Notes: generated by a model not told the origin, from the sequence alone. A DNA stretch of 64,000 bases from Aporhodopirellula rubra (GCF_014192335.1 NZ_JACHXU010000002.1:389347-453346), one strand, 5' to 3'. Numbered from the stretch's first letter, positions 25,559-34,161 are shown. Translations and numbers: made by a program.

Positions 25559-27826
25559 TTAGTTCCGTTTTCGCTTTTGCAGTTCTTTGAAACTGACTCG
25601 CTCGCGTCGGCGAGTCGGTGCCCCATCGGTTCCAAACAGCAACGCACCCTGCATCGACGCAGCGACGGCGCATCCGACGAGGCAGTCGAGCCAGTGGTTG
25701 TCGGGCTGTTCGGGGCGGGCTTTCCATTCGTCGACGGTTCGGCCGCGGCCTTCGGTTTTGATGAAGTACTCGGCGGTGATTTGTTCGGCGAACATGCGAT
25801 GCGTTTCGGCCTGGTTGCCGTAAACGGACAAGCAACCACGATCGCCCATTGCGACAGCGAGCCTCGCGTGCGTGAATGACTTCCACCAGTTCGTGTCGTA
25901 GATGATGTGGCGGATCGCGCGTTTCCCGTGGACGCTGGGGATTCGCCAATTCAAACCAACGCGGTCACCTGGGCGGCGTTTGTATTCACTGAACGGATTC
26001 GATGATGCGCCGACGAAACGTCCATGCGAAGGCAATAGAATTGAAGCGTGTGGGCTTTGCCGGCAGAATTGATAGACCACGTTCGTGGAGTGGCCCCAGT
26101 TAGCGTCAATCAAGCACCGCCCGATCTTCATTGCCGCGCCGTCGTCACGTTGCCATTCACGGCCAAGCAAATCGTCGGTGAGTGATCCAAGGCCGGCATA
26201 AATACTGCCCTCGAGGCCGGTTCCGTCCGCGGCGGTCGCGAGCGTGTGGCGAGCATCACGAAGCGTGTAATACGCGCGGCTTTGATCGGGGTACGCTCCG
26301 TAGTCGAGAACGTAACCCGTGAAGTCGTCTTCCCAAGCGGCGACCACGTAGAACAAGAGCTTTTGCTGCACGTCGATGAATGCGGTGAGATGGTTCGCCG
26401 AAATTGGAACGCAGCATCGTTCGAGTCCATTGATCTTGGCAGCGACCTGCTCGGCCGTGAGCTGGTCGGCATCGACGCGTTCTTCGGGCAGCGGTTCGTT
26501 TTGATACTCGGCGAAGAATGCAGCTTCGTCTTGTAGTTTCAAATTCATCGCGTGCTGAATCGCCGACAGTTCATCGTGATTGAATCGCTCTTTCCACGCG
26601 ACGTCGGCACCTTCGTCCATTGCCTGGCGGTTCTCGCGATAGAACGCGGTACCGGCAGCTCCACCATCGCCGCCACGCAAACCCTCGGCGCGGATTTCGG
26701 CGTAGCGTTGCCACAGAGTCTCGTTGGTAGGAAACGAGTTGACCATTCTCGTTCGGGCACCGTTCCATTCCGGGTGCTTATCGCGATCAAGAATATTGTC
26801 GGCCATGTCACCGGGACGAATGACAGTACATGGCATGATGCCAGAGATCTTTTTGCCTGGGCCGGCGAGTCCCAGCACCGCGCCGGCAAGGATTGCTTCG
26901 CGGTTGGCGCACTGCGATAGCGAGCGAGCAGACTCGTCCGTTTGCGGGTCATCGAGCACAACAAGCGACGGCCGAACTGTTCGGCCATCGGGACGCTTGA
27001 ATTTCATTCCGCGGATTCGTCCGGTCAGGCCAGCGACCTTGATGATCGCGCCACTTGCTTTACTGTCCGCGATCGTTGGCAAGACGACCTCTTTGGCGGT
27101 CCATCCGATTTGCGTGCGTTTTCCCTGGTAGAGCTGTCCGTTAGCCCGGTTTGAGATGCCGTCTAGCGACTGGATTGGAAAGCAGACTTCGGGATAGTCG
27201 GCCAACAGTAGTTCGTTGGCATCGAGTTCCGTTTTGATCGAGTCGAGCATATCGCAGGCGTGGCCTTCATCGCTGCCGATCAGGCAGACGAAATCACGAT
27301 AGCCATTGAGAACCGCCCATATACAAGCGACCTCCGCCAGTGAACTTTTGCCGCTACCACGTGCCATCGCCAGTGAAAACAGTCCACCTCGAACGACCGC
27401 TTCCTCGATTCGCTCAATCACCTTCAAGTGATCTGGCGACCATTGCAGGTGAAACGTCAGCGAGAAATACGCTTCGCAGAAGTATCGAAAACTACCGGCG
27501 GCCTTCGCTTTGCGCTGCGGGTCTTCGATCACCGGCAAGTCACCAATGTCTCGACCTGCCAATGCGATTGCTGCGTTACGGGCGCGGGCTTTGTCTTTGA
27601 CCTTGCCGTAGGGATCCTCCTCGGCCGGCGGCATCGGACGATGGCGTTCTTCGACTAGCCAGGCAGTGAAGCGGAGAAGATCGACGTGCGTTCCGTCTCC
27701 GATGCGATTGCCGGCTCGCGTTCGATAGCGATAAAGCTGGCGTTCGTTAATCACTTCACCGAGCGACGTGCTATTAAGCGTCCGGCAGCACTCGCTCGGT
27801 TTCATTCGTCGCGGGTCAGTCGCCAC
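25559..27826 (-). CDS. terL: Terminase large subunit
   Basis: 755 residues from GTG at 27824-27826, preceded by CAGGAG at proper spacing and overlapping the previous stop. Contains ARGSGKSS (Walker A), LVVLDDPQTDE (Walker B and catalytic acid) and later FIDVQQKLLFYVVAAW and DANWGHS, the acidic residues of an RNase H-like nuclease domain, as in lambda gpA-type terminases. It cuts and pumps DNA into the prohead with the portal. The N-terminal ~70 residues resemble the small protein upstream, both carrying a TAWL-EE/EMHR segment, suggesting they interact. Confidence 0.9.
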   Translation of the reverse strand: MATDPRRMKPSECCRTLNSTSLGEVINERQLYRYRTRAGNRIGDGTHVDLLRFTAWLVEERHRPMPPAEEDPYGKVKDKARARNAAIALAGRDIGDLPVIEDPQRKAKAAGSFRYFCEAYFSLTFHLQWSPDHLKVIERIEEAVVRGGLFSLAMARGSGKSSLAEVACIWAVLNGYRDFVCLIGSDEGHACDMLDSIKTELDANELLLADYPEVCFPIQSLDGISNRANGQLYQGKRTQIGWTAKEVVLPTIADSKASGAIIKVAGLTGRIRGMKFKRPDGRTVRPSLVVLDDPQTDESARSLSQCANREAILAGAVLGLAGPGKKISGIMPCTVIRPGDMADNILDRDKHPEWNGARTRMVNSFPTNETLWQRYAEIRAEGLRGGDGGAAGTAFYRENRQAMDEGADVAWKERFNHDELSAIQHAMNLKLQDEAAFFAEYQNEPLPEERVDADQLTAEQVAAKINGLERCCVPISANHLTAFIDVQQKLLFYVVAAWEDDFTGYVLDYGAYPDQSRAYYTLRDARHTLATAADGTGLEGSIYAGLGSLTDDLLGREWQRDDGAAMKIGRCLIDANWGHSTNVVYQFCRQSPHASILLPSHGRFVGASSNPFSEYKRRPGDRVGLNWRIPSVHGKRAIRHIIYDTNWWKSFTHARLAVAMGDRGCLSVYGNQAETHRMFAEQITAEYFIKTEGRGRTVDEWKARPEQPDNHWLDCLVGCAVAASMQGALLFGTDGAPTRRRERVSFKELQKRKRN

Positions 27827-28022
27827 GGTGCATCTCCTGTAAGAGCCAAGCGGTGTAGACGACCAGGTTGATCGTGCCGTCGACGTTGGTCGGTGCGCCG
27901 GCTTCGATGTCGGCGGCGATTTGTTCCTCGGGAACTCGCTGGCGGTACGCATTGCTCAACAACTTTGCAAGTTGCTCGACCGAAAGTTTCGTGGGATCAA
28001 CATTCTCTCTTTTGCCTTCCAT
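27816..28022 (-). CDS. Putative small terminase-associated protein
   Basis: 68 residues from ATG 28022 (GGAG upstream); a longer frame reaches a TTG at 28133. The core KLSVEQLAKLLSNAYRQRVPEEQIAADIEAGAP looks like a helix-turn-helix DNA-binding module, and NLVVYTAWLLQEMHR matches the N-terminus of the large terminase. Directly upstream of terL with an 11-base overlap. A small-terminase role (packaging-site recognition) is likely from order and HTH character. First gene of the 24-kb late operon. Confidence 0.6.
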   Translation of the reverse strand: MEGKRENVDPTKLSVEQLAKLLSNAYRQRVPEEQIAADIEAGAPTNVDGTINLVVYTAWLLQEMHRGD

Positions 28023-28191
28023 GACGGGCTCCGTGGGTTGGTTCGCAACACGGCGTACACGTTGACGACTGTCGCGTTTGTTTGCTTGTTTGGCATCGTC
28101 GGCCGCATGTTTTGGCTGGCGACGTTGGGCCAAAACTGGCCGCGTGTGCGGGTGAAAAGAAACCTTGGAATTACTGAAACATTACTTCTGA

Positions 28192-28231
28192 ACTTCGCTT
28201 GAGGTGTCTCGAAACGCATGGCTCATGTGTG
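28192..28231 (+). promoter_or_regulatory. Phage leader box, copy 1
   Basis: First of five 40-bp boxes of form CGCTTG-N15-CATGGCTCATGTGTG with constant spacing. It lies 39 bases ahead of the amidoligase start. An AAACATT motif lies about 19 bases upstream of CGCTTG, closer than in the other copies. Promoter-like: the conserved blocks are spaced like -35 and -10 elements, but the sequence is not sigma-70 consensus. Confidence 0.7.
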
Positions 28232-28269
28232 TCAACGAAACGAATTACACGCCTTTTGGAGACACACGA

Positions 28270-29127
28270 ATGAACGCCAACGACATCGCCTTCGGTATCG
28301 AAATCGAAACCCACATGCCCGGCACCGACCGCACGCCGATCGGCGGATACCACAACGGCTTGCCGGTCGCTTGGCTGCCAGCGGGTTGGAAAGCGGAACG
28401 CGACGGTAGCATCCGCACACCGGCCGGACGTAAACCATGCGAGTTCGTATCGCCGGTCCTTCGCGGCTACGAAGGACTCGCCAACGTAGAGACCGCGGTC
28501 GACGCGATCAAAGAACGCGGCGCACGGGTCAACGAATCTTGCGGCCTTCACGTAACGGTTTCCTGGAACGGCGACGCCGCGGCCTTGGCCCGCTTGATTT
28601 CGCTGATCGCGAATCACGAAAGCGCCATCTACGCTTCGACCGGCACCAAACGCCGCGAACGAACCCACTGGGCGAAACAAATCAAAACGTACGGCAACAA
28701 AGACGCGGCGAAGACACGCTGCGAACGAGATCGCTACCACCTTTTGAACCTGACGCACCTGGCCGCCGGCCGAAATCGGATCGAGATTCGGGCCTTCGCC
28801 GGAACGCTCAACAAAACGAAACTGATCGGATACATCCAGATGATATTGGGTTTGGTAGAACTCGCCCTCAATACAAAACGCTGCAGCGGATGGGACTACG
28901 CCAAGAAGCCCGGCACGAAGAGTTGCTGGGACCGACCTGACGCCGGCCACGGCGAAACGGAACTCAACCGACTCTTCTACCGCCTTGGATGGACCAAGGG
29001 TTGGTACAAGGGCGAGCTTCGCAACAAACGCTTCGGCGAACTTTCGGTCGGCGAACAAACCTGCGATTGGAAACCGGTCAAAAAGAAGCTTCTTGAATTG
29101 GCCCGCAAATACGACCAAGCGTTCTAA
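28270..29127 (+). CDS. Amidoligase-family protein
   Basis: 285 residues from ATG 28270 (GGAGA upstream). Matches the putative amidoligase family (PF12224): FGIEIETHM at the start (metal/ATP-binding acidic strand), CEFVSPVLRGYEGL, ESCGLHVTVSW, and RIEIRAFAGTL. These are COOH-NH2 ligases related to glutamine synthetase and gamma-glutamylcysteine synthetase, proposed to form isopeptide bonds in peptides or cell walls. First and largest gene of the plus-strand accessory block and the only one with a clear enzyme assignment. Target unknown; host envelope modification is a possibility. Confidence 0.8.
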   Translation: MNANDIAFGIEIETHMPGTDRTPIGGYHNGLPVAWLPAGWKAERDGSIRTPAGRKPCEFVSPVLRGYEGLANVETAVDAIKERGARVNESCGLHVTVSWNGDAAALARLISLIANHESAIYASTGTKRRERTHWAKQIKTYGNKDAAKTRCERDRYHLLNLTHLAAGRNRIEIRAFAGTLNKTKLIGYIQMILGLVELALNTKRCSGWDYAKKPGTKSCWDRPDAGHGETELNRLFYRLGWTKGWYKGELRNKRFGELSVGEQTCDWKPVKKKLLELARKYDQAF

Positions 29128-29151
29128 CGGCTGACGGCTTTCCACCCCACC

Positions 29152-29184
29152 AACGTCGCGATGTACCTCGCGGCGTTTCTTTGG
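29152..29184 (+). terminator. Rho-independent terminator after amidoligase
   Basis: Ten-pair stem with one T-G pair (AACGTCGCGA at 29152-29161, TCGCGGCGTT at 29168-29177) followed by a T-rich run. Isolates the amidoligase gene from the next unit. Confidence 0.7.
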
Positions 29185-29331
29185 TTTTAGCGCGGCACGT
29201 GTACATCGTGTCGCGTCGACGGCGTATGTGACTAATAGCGGGCCACAGTTTCGCATCGCGACACACGCCGCAATCTTGGGCCACGTCGGCGAGATCGAGA
29301 AACATTCAAAAAGACTGCGAATTGCTGGCTG

Positions 29332-29371
29332 GATTCGCTTGATGTGTTTTGAAACGCATGGCTCATGTGTG
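29332..29371 (+). promoter_or_regulatory. Phage leader box, copy 2
   Basis: Second 40-bp box, 45 bases ahead of the start of gene 29416. It shares an extended match with copy 4 (30223-30262), including upstream AAGACTG-N-GAATT. AAACATTC lies 36 bases before CGCTTG. Confidence 0.75.
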
Positions 29372-29415
29372 GTCATACGAAACGGTTTTTCATTCACCCC
29401 AACGGAGACCCAAAC

Positions 29416-29691
29416 ATGACCATCGACCAACTGATCGGATTGCTCGAAGAGTACCGCGACGAACACGGTCCGGACGCCGAAGTGCGTTTGATGACGCAAG
29501 AGAACTGGCCCTTTGAAAACCGTATCGCCGGCGTCACCAGCGGCGCGGAGATGAACGAAGCGAGCGAGGACGACCCCAGCGAGTACTTCGATGATCAAGA
29601 CGTCGCCGACGACGCGATCGTATACATCGTCGAGGGTGGCCAGATTTGCTACGGCAGCAAGCGGGCCTGGGAAACATGCCGCGATTGCTAA
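29416..29691 (+). CDS. Small acidic phage protein, unknown
   Basis: 91 residues, acidic, starting TIDQLIGLLEEYRDEHGPDAEVRLMTQ, a pattern seen in small conserved phage and plasmid proteins of unknown role. ATYV-like strand DDAIVYIVEGGQICYG near the end. ATG preceded by GGAGA. Monocistronic unit with its own leader box and a hairpin after it. No function assigned. Confidence 0.7.
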   Translation: MTIDQLIGLLEEYRDEHGPDAEVRLMTQENWPFENRIAGVTSGAEMNEASEDDPSEYFDDQDVADDAIVYIVEGGQICYGSKRAWETCRDC

Positions 29692-29704
29692 ACGAGACGC
29701 GCGA

Positions 29705-29748
29705 AAGCGAGCTCGGGAAACATTCAAAAACTTTCCCGAGCTCCGCTT
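29705..29748 (+). terminator. Hairpin overlapping the third leader box
   Basis: Near-perfect stem: GAGCTCGGGAAA (29709-29720) pairs with TTTCCCGAGCTC (29732-29743), extended by AAGCG/CGCTT with one bulge. The right arm runs into leader box copy 3 and so contains its CGCTTG block. It may end the upstream transcript and also regulate the next promoter. Confidence 0.7.
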
Positions 29749-29779
29749 GCTGTGTCTGAAACCGCATGGCTCATGTGTG
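29740..29779 (+). promoter_or_regulatory. Phage leader box, copy 3
   Basis: Third 40-bp box with CGCTTG-N15-CATGGCTCATGTGTG, 44 bases ahead of the start of gene 29824. Its left part is inside the hairpin at 29705-29748. Confidence 0.75.
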
Positions 29780-29823
29780 TCAACGCAAACGCATTTCCCC
29801 TTTCCAACAACGGAGACCCAACC

Positions 29824-30033
29824 ATGGCAAAGAACACCGCTCGAGTCGAAGACGCGTACACCGCCTCGCATGTCCGGGCTTTGACCTTGCTCGAAGACCT
29901 TCACCAAATCGTCGAAGACATGCCGGCCCCCGATGCCGACCATCCCATCAATTGGGAACACGTCGGTTCGCTGCAGCACCTTTGCGAACGGCTGAAGGAA
30001 TTGAAGGATTTCGTTGCTCCGACCGGCGAATAG
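29824..30033 (+). CDS. Small phage protein, unknown
   Basis: 69 residues, mostly helical (LTLLEDLHQIVEDM, LQHLCERLKELKDFV) and acidic. ATG preceded by GGAGA at good spacing. Stand-alone unit between leader box 3 and a terminator. No family recognised. Confidence 0.65.
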   Translation: MAKNTARVEDAYTASHVRALTLLEDLHQIVEDMPAPDADHPINWEHVGSLQHLCERLKELKDFVAPTGE

Positions 30034-30052
30034 ATACCCGCCCGCAACCTTT

Positions 30053-30082
30053 CGGCCACGCTCGCCAGCGCGGCCGTTTCTC
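30053..30082 (+). terminator. Rho-independent terminator
   Basis: Stem CGGCC-A-CGCT pairs with AGCG-C-GGCCG (30053-30076, loop CGCC) followed by TTTCTCGTT. Ends the 29824-30033 unit. Confidence 0.7.
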
Positions 30083-30222
30083 GTTGAATCGACGACGACG
30101 TTGGCCCGTGTCGCCCGATGTTGGCAACAAGCGGCAAACCATGCCGACATCTCTTTACGGCCCACAAACGCGAACGTCGGCGAAACTTGAAAACATCGGA
30201 AAAGACTGTGAATTACTGCCGA

Positions 30223-30262
30223 GATTCGCTTGAGCTGTTTCCAAATGCATGGCTCATGTGTG
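30223..30262 (+). promoter_or_regulatory. Phage leader box, copy 4
   Basis: Fourth 40-bp box, 53 bases ahead of gene 30316. Same N15 spacing between CGCTTG and CATGGCTCATGTGTG. Confidence 0.75.
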
Positions 30263-30315
30263 TTAACGCCAAACGGCAACACGATTTCAAACCCTTTTTC
30301 ACGAGAGACAAAACC

Positions 30316-30567
30316 ATGGCCATGAACGAAACGCAAAAAGCGAAAGTCGCCGCCCTTCGCACCGAGATGCAAAAGCTCGACGCCGTCACGTATCAGGAAA
30401 TCCGCCAGTCGTACTTCAAGATCGCCGACGAGCTTCGCCCCTTGGTCGACGCCCTTGAGAAAGCCGACGCGGACCTGGGACCGGACGGCCCGCTCTTGGA
30501 AGAGCACTACATCTTTTGCGAGATGCTCGACCGGCTCAACAAGAGCCTCTTGGGTGCGGTTATGTAG
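30316..30567 (+). CDS. Small helical phage protein, unknown
   Basis: 83 residues, almost entirely charged helix (KAKVAALRTEMQKLDAVTYQEIRQSYFK, then LEEHYIFCEMLDRLNKS), possibly a coiled coil. ATG 30316 with GAGAGA upstream. Preceded by leader box 4. No domain recognised. Confidence 0.65.
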   Translation: MAMNETQKAKVAALRTEMQKLDAVTYQEIRQSYFKIADELRPLVDALEKADADLGPDGPLLEEHYIFCEMLDRLNKSLLGAVM

Positions 30568-30717
30568 ACCGCCCGCCGCAAGGCAACCGCTGCGGACGGA
30601 ACCGCGGCACGATTCATAAGGACCAAAGCCGAAACGCAAATGGGCGTTGTCGCGGGTGGTTCCCGCGGCCTGACGATGGCAGCCAACCACGAACGAAACC
30701 CAAACGGAGAACGAACG

Positions 30718-31197
30718 ATGAAGAAGGCAGACGTAAAGACCGGCGGCGAGTACTTCGCAACGGTGACCAACAAGAAGGTGACCGTGCGAATCGACGCGGA
30801 GAGTCCGAGCGGAGGTTGGGACGCGACCAACCTTTCGACGGGAAAGAAGGTGCGAATCAAAACGGCCGGCCGATTGCAGGGTTCGGCGCGAGCCGCCAGG
30901 ACGGCGGCAACCGAAACGCGGGCACGAAAACGAGTCGCGAAGAAGACGGCGGAAGCCACAGGCGGCGAAAAGAAGCTCTCGTGCGTCAAAGCAGCGTTGA
31001 AGGTTCTGACCGACAATGGCGAACCGATGAATGCGCAGGAGATGATCGCCGCCATGGTCGACGCCGGCCTGTGGGAAAGCCCTGGCGGCAAGACGCCCCA
31101 CGCCACGCTGTACTCGGCGATCTTGCGCGACATGAAACGCGGCGATGAAAGCCGGTTCGTCAAAACGGAACGCGGCCGGTTTACGGCGAGGGCATAA
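30718..31197 (+). CDS. HARE-HTH domain protein
   Basis: 159 residues from ATG 30718; the frame is open to 30640. The middle is basic and Ala-rich (histone H1-like). The last ~75 residues (VKAALKVLTDNGEPMNAQEMIAAMVDAGLW to SRFVKTERGRFTARA) match the HARE-HTH/RNAP-delta winged-helix domain, which binds DNA in restriction and chromatin proteins. Probably a phage DNA-binding or anti-defence protein. No leader box directly upstream; it may be read through from the 30316 unit. Confidence 0.72.
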   Translation: MKKADVKTGGEYFATVTNKKVTVRIDAESPSGGWDATNLSTGKKVRIKTAGRLQGSARAARTAATETRARKRVAKKTAEATGGEKKLSCVKAALKVLTDNGEPMNAQEMIAAMVDAGLWESPGGKTPHATLYSAILRDMKRGDESRFVKTERGRFTARA

Positions 31198-31206
31198 GGC
31201 GTAGCG

Positions 31207-31440
31207 ATGAAGTTCATTTGCGACGTCCGCCAGGTCACGGACCTGGCTGAAGGAGAAAAGGCCGCGCCGGAACCCGACATGGGTTACGAACTGCGGTCGA
31301 CTACCCGCGACAATTTTGAGGCCGGCGTGGTGGAATATGTGGTTCGACGCGGATACGCGATCTTTGCGAGGACGACGGCCGGCAAGGAGTTCGCGGTCAC
31401 GGGCAAGAACGCCCACGTTTTGGTGCCGCTCGGCTTCTAG
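31207..31440 (+). CDS. Small phage protein, unknown
   Basis: 77 residues, nine bases after the HARE-HTH gene and likely cotranscribed with it. Beta-rich (GVVEYVVRRGYAIFARTTAGKEFAVTGKNAHVLVP). No family recognised. Followed by a terminator hairpin. Confidence 0.62.
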   Translation: MKFICDVRQVTDLAEGEKAAPEPDMGYELRSTTRDNFEAGVVEYVVRRGYAIFARTTAGKEFAVTGKNAHVLVPLGF

Positions 31441-31456
31441 GCCGAACGCCGCCGAC

Positions 31457-31490
31457 AACGCCCGACGTTGGCAACGCGCGGGCGTTTCGT
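31457..31490 (+). terminator. Rho-independent terminator
   Basis: AACGCCCG (31457-31464) pairs with CGGGCGTT (31479-31486); the loop holds CGTT-GGC-AACG as a second stem; a short T-containing tail follows. Confidence 0.65.
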
Positions 31491-31598
31491 CGTGACGGGC
31501 GTAACCACGCGTCGGACCCGAGCGACGCGACACGCGGCAACGTCGCGGGCAGTTGAATTCCGGCGAGAAACATTCACAAGTTTTGGAATGTTTCGCGG

Positions 31599-31638
31599 AC
31601 TTCGCTTGATGTGTCGGCAGACCCATGGCTCATGTGTG
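31599..31638 (+). promoter_or_regulatory. Phage leader box, copy 5
   Basis: Fifth 40-bp box, 43 bases ahead of gene 31682. Just upstream GAAACATTC and GAATGTTTC form a 9-bp hairpin (31566-31594). Confidence 0.75.
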
Positions 31639-31681
31639 GTTGTACGAACGGTTTTTCAAACAACACGAACGGAGAAACGAA

Positions 31682-31867
31682 ATGACGAATGTGCAACCGC
31701 AGCGATGGCGATCGACTGTTGTCTTCGCCGATGGCCGGCGAATCGAAGTCGAAGAACGACTACCAGTGCAAACCATCGTCGCCGACGCGAAACGCGTCGG
31801 CGCGGCCAAGGTCGAACTCGAAAACGGCACCGAAATCTATCTCAACGAGAAAGGAGACCAGCGATGA
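31682..31867 (+). CDS. Small phage protein, unknown
   Basis: 61 residues, beta-rich, with VVFADGRRIEVEERLPVQTIVADAKRVGAAKVELENG. ATG 31682 has GGAGA upstream; an in-frame ATG inside the leader box (31625) could give 80 residues but lacks a ribosome site. Stop overlaps the next start as ATGA. Confidence 0.62.
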   Translation: MTNVQPQRWRSTVVFADGRRIEVEERLPVQTIVADAKRVGAAKVELENGTEIYLNEKGDQR

Positions 31868-32097
31868 GCGAAGTTCAAACGCTTAACCCTCAGCCAATCC
31901 AACCCGCGCCGGCCTACGAAAATGCTCACCAGATTGCTCGCGACCTGCTGCAGCACATCGAGTTGCAACTCGACCGAATGATTCGACCGGACAACAAGGC
32001 ACTGCGTTGGACGCACGTCCGAGCGTTGAACTTGGTCAACGCTCAACTTTCGGAAGTCGCCGCGTTGGTCGACGAAACCAACAACGCTCGCAACTAG
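31864..32097 (+). CDS. Small phage protein, unknown
   Basis: 77 residues, helical, with ENAHQIARDLLQHIELQLDRMI and VRALNLVNAQLSEVAALVDE. Translationally coupled to the upstream gene (ATGA). No family recognised. Confidence 0.6.
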   Translation: MSEVQTLNPQPIQPAPAYENAHQIARDLLQHIELQLDRMIRPDNKALRWTHVRALNLVNAQLSEVAALVDETNNARN

Positions 32098-32108
32098 GAA
32101 ACGAAACC

Positions 32109-32324
32109 ATGAAAACGAATCTCAAGGCGGGCGATCGCGTGCGGTTGCTTTCGATGACCGACGATCCCGACCCGATTCCCGCCGGCTCCATCGGAACGGT
32201 GGCCGGCGTTTATCCACAAAGCGATTGGACGCAAGTGGATGTCGACTGGGACAACGGCCGGTCGCTGATGATTTCCATTCCACCGGACGTCGTCGAACGA
32301 CTGCCGGCCGACAAAACGAACTAA
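32109..32324 (+). CDS. DUF4314-like small protein
   Basis: 71 residues. VRLLSMTDDPDPIPAGSIGTVAGVY followed by VDVDWDNGRSLMI is the signature of DUF4314, a small beta-barrel-like domain common in phages and mobile elements. Function unknown. Same operon as its neighbours. Confidence 0.75.
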   Translation: MKTNLKAGDRVRLLSMTDDPDPIPAGSIGTVAGVYPQSDWTQVDVDWDNGRSLMISIPPDVVERLPADKTN

Positions 32325-32336
32325 GGAGCAACCACC

Positions 32337-32657
32337 ATGTCCACACGAGCGACGATCGCCGTCCGCCGCGCCGACCGAACATACGCAGCGGTCTACCTTC
32401 ACTACGACGGTTACCCCGAACACACCGGAGAAATTCTGATGCAAAGCTACCAAACTCAAGCCGCCGCCGAGGATCTCGTCTCGAGTGGCGACTTGCGTTG
32501 TCTGAATCGCGAGACCGGAAAGGCTGAGCGATTCTCAGACGGCGATCCGCCGGCCAAGCTACCGACCAACGATTCGCTAATTGACTTCGCAAGGAACTGC
32601 GGCGCTCGATTCGTCTATGTCTTTGACGACGGAGCTTGGTCCTGCAAGGAACTCTAG
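32337..32657 (+). CDS. Conserved phage hypothetical protein
   Basis: 106 residues. Begins STRATIAVRRADRTYAAVYLHYDGYPEHTG, a start shared by a widespread family of phage and plasmid hypothetical proteins. GGAGCAA precedes the ATG. Last plus-strand gene of the accessory block; it ends one base before the convergent methyltransferase gene ends. Confidence 0.68.
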   Translation: MSTRATIAVRRADRTYAAVYLHYDGYPEHTGEILMQSYQTQAAAEDLVSSGDLRCLNRETGKAERFSDGDPPAKLPTNDSLIDFARNCGARFVYVFDDGAWSCKEL

Positions 32658-33968
32658 TCACCGCATGTTCTCCTCGCGTTTACCGACGGGGATCGGCGAC
32701 TCGCCGGTCCGTTCCAGGATCGCTTTCTTGCCCGTGAATCGCTGGTAGCGATCAACGATCACGTCGCAGTACGGCGGATCGAGTTCCATCAAGAACGCCT
32801 TCCGTCCGGTCTGCTCGGCACCAATCAGCGTCGAGCCACTCCCGCCGAACAGGTCGAGCACGTTCTCGCCCTTACGAGATGAATACTGCATCGCCAACAC
32901 CGCGAGTTCGGCCGGCTTGCCGGTGAGGTGTTCTAATTTCTGCGGTGCAATTTTCTTGACATGCCACAGGTCAGTCGCATTGTTTGGCCCAAAGAACTTG
33001 TGGCCTGCACCTTCTTTCCAGCCGTAGAACGCCCACTCGTGTGCCCCCATGAAATCCTTGCGGGTCATCACGGGATGCTGCTTGTCCCAGATGATGGCCT
33101 GCGAAAAGTACAAACCGGCCGCGGCCAGGACAGGTGGGTAGTTGGCGATGTTGGAGAAGCCACCCCAAATGTAGAAGCAACGGCCGGGTTCGAGTACGCG
33201 AGTGATGTTGCCGAACCACGCTTTCAGCAATCGGTCGAACTCTTCGTCCGACACGAAGTCGTTGGCGAGCGGCCGATCCTTGGCCCGCATCTTCTTCGGG
33301 CCTTCCTTCGTCTTGCCCTTGCCAGCCTCGAACGACGAATTGCCGGCAGCGATCGCGTTCTTGCTTCGCGGTTCAACTTTCACGTTGTACGGTGGATCGG
33401 TATTGCAAAGTTGAATCTTCGCGCCGGCGAGCAGCCGATCAAGATCTTCGACACTGGTTGAGTCACCGCACAGCAAACGGTGATCGCCGAGGATCCAAAG
33501 GTCGCCGGGCTGCGTGATCGCCTCGTCTGGCGGTTCGGGGATGTCGTCTGGATCCGTCAAACCCTGTGTAACGCCGGGATCGAGCAGCTTGGCGAGTTCA
33601 TCGCCATCGAAACCGAGCAACTCAACATCGAAACCTGATTCTTGTAATCCGCTGATTTCTAAGGGCAGCAGTTCGTAGTCCCACAGCGCGTTCTCGCCAG
33701 TTCGGTTGTCCGCGATCCGATATGCCTTGACCGCTTCGGGTTCGAGGTCCGTCGCGATGTGAACGGGGACTTCGGCGAGTCCGAGTTTTTTCGCGGCCTT
33801 GAACCGCGTATGCCCGACGATGATGACGCCGGCGGTATCGACAACGATCGGCTGGCGAAAACCGAATTCGTTGATCGAGAGGATGACGGCATCGACTGCG
33901 TCGTCATTGATGCGAGGGTTGTTTTCGTAAGGCTTGATTCGATCAAGCGACCACATTTCGACCTGCAT
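32658..33968 (-). CDS. ParB-like nuclease domain fused to DNA methyltransferase
   Basis: 436 residues. Residues ~3-90 form a ParB/Srx-type domain (IKPYENNPRINDDAVDAVILSINEFGFRQPI, GHTRFKAAKKLG). The rest is a DNA amino-methyltransferase with TDPPYN (catalytic motif IV) and LDLFGGSGSTL (SAM-binding motif I), the order of the beta class. Such fusions are common in phages and are thought to protect phage DNA from host restriction. No paired restriction gene nearby, so it is an orphan. Confidence 0.88.
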   Translation of the reverse strand: MQVEMWSLDRIKPYENNPRINDDAVDAVILSINEFGFRQPIVVDTAGVIIVGHTRFKAAKKLGLAEVPVHIATDLEPEAVKAYRIADNRTGENALWDYELLPLEISGLQESGFDVELLGFDGDELAKLLDPGVTQGLTDPDDIPEPPDEAITQPGDLWILGDHRLLCGDSTSVEDLDRLLAGAKIQLCNTDPPYNVKVEPRSKNAIAAGNSSFEAGKGKTKEGPKKMRAKDRPLANDFVSDEEFDRLLKAWFGNITRVLEPGRCFYIWGGFSNIANYPPVLAAAGLYFSQAIIWDKQHPVMTRKDFMGAHEWAFYGWKEGAGHKFFGPNNATDLWHVKKIAPQKLEHLTGKPAELAVLAMQYSSRKGENVLDLFGGSGSTLIGAEQTGRKAFLMELDPPYCDVIVDRYQRFTGKKAILERTGESPIPVGKREENMR

Positions 33969-34161
33969 GTGTTGGCCCTTCCAAGGCGAGAGAATGAAAC
34001 GGGAAGGGTTCGGTCGGTCGTTGGTTTGGTGGGTGGTTGGTTGGCAATCCGACGCGTTCGGACGGACGTGAAATTGCGTTCGGACAATCGAAACTAACTG
34101 TGCCTAATAAGGCTGCTGTTCCCGTAGCCCTGACCAGAGAACGGATCCGCCGGGAGTACCT

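Noticed and set aside
28171-31626. Very long open frame on the minus strand (1151 residues)
   Set aside because: It is antisense to five small plus-strand genes with ribosome sites and to the leader boxes; its repeated THEPC peptides are just the boxes read backwards.
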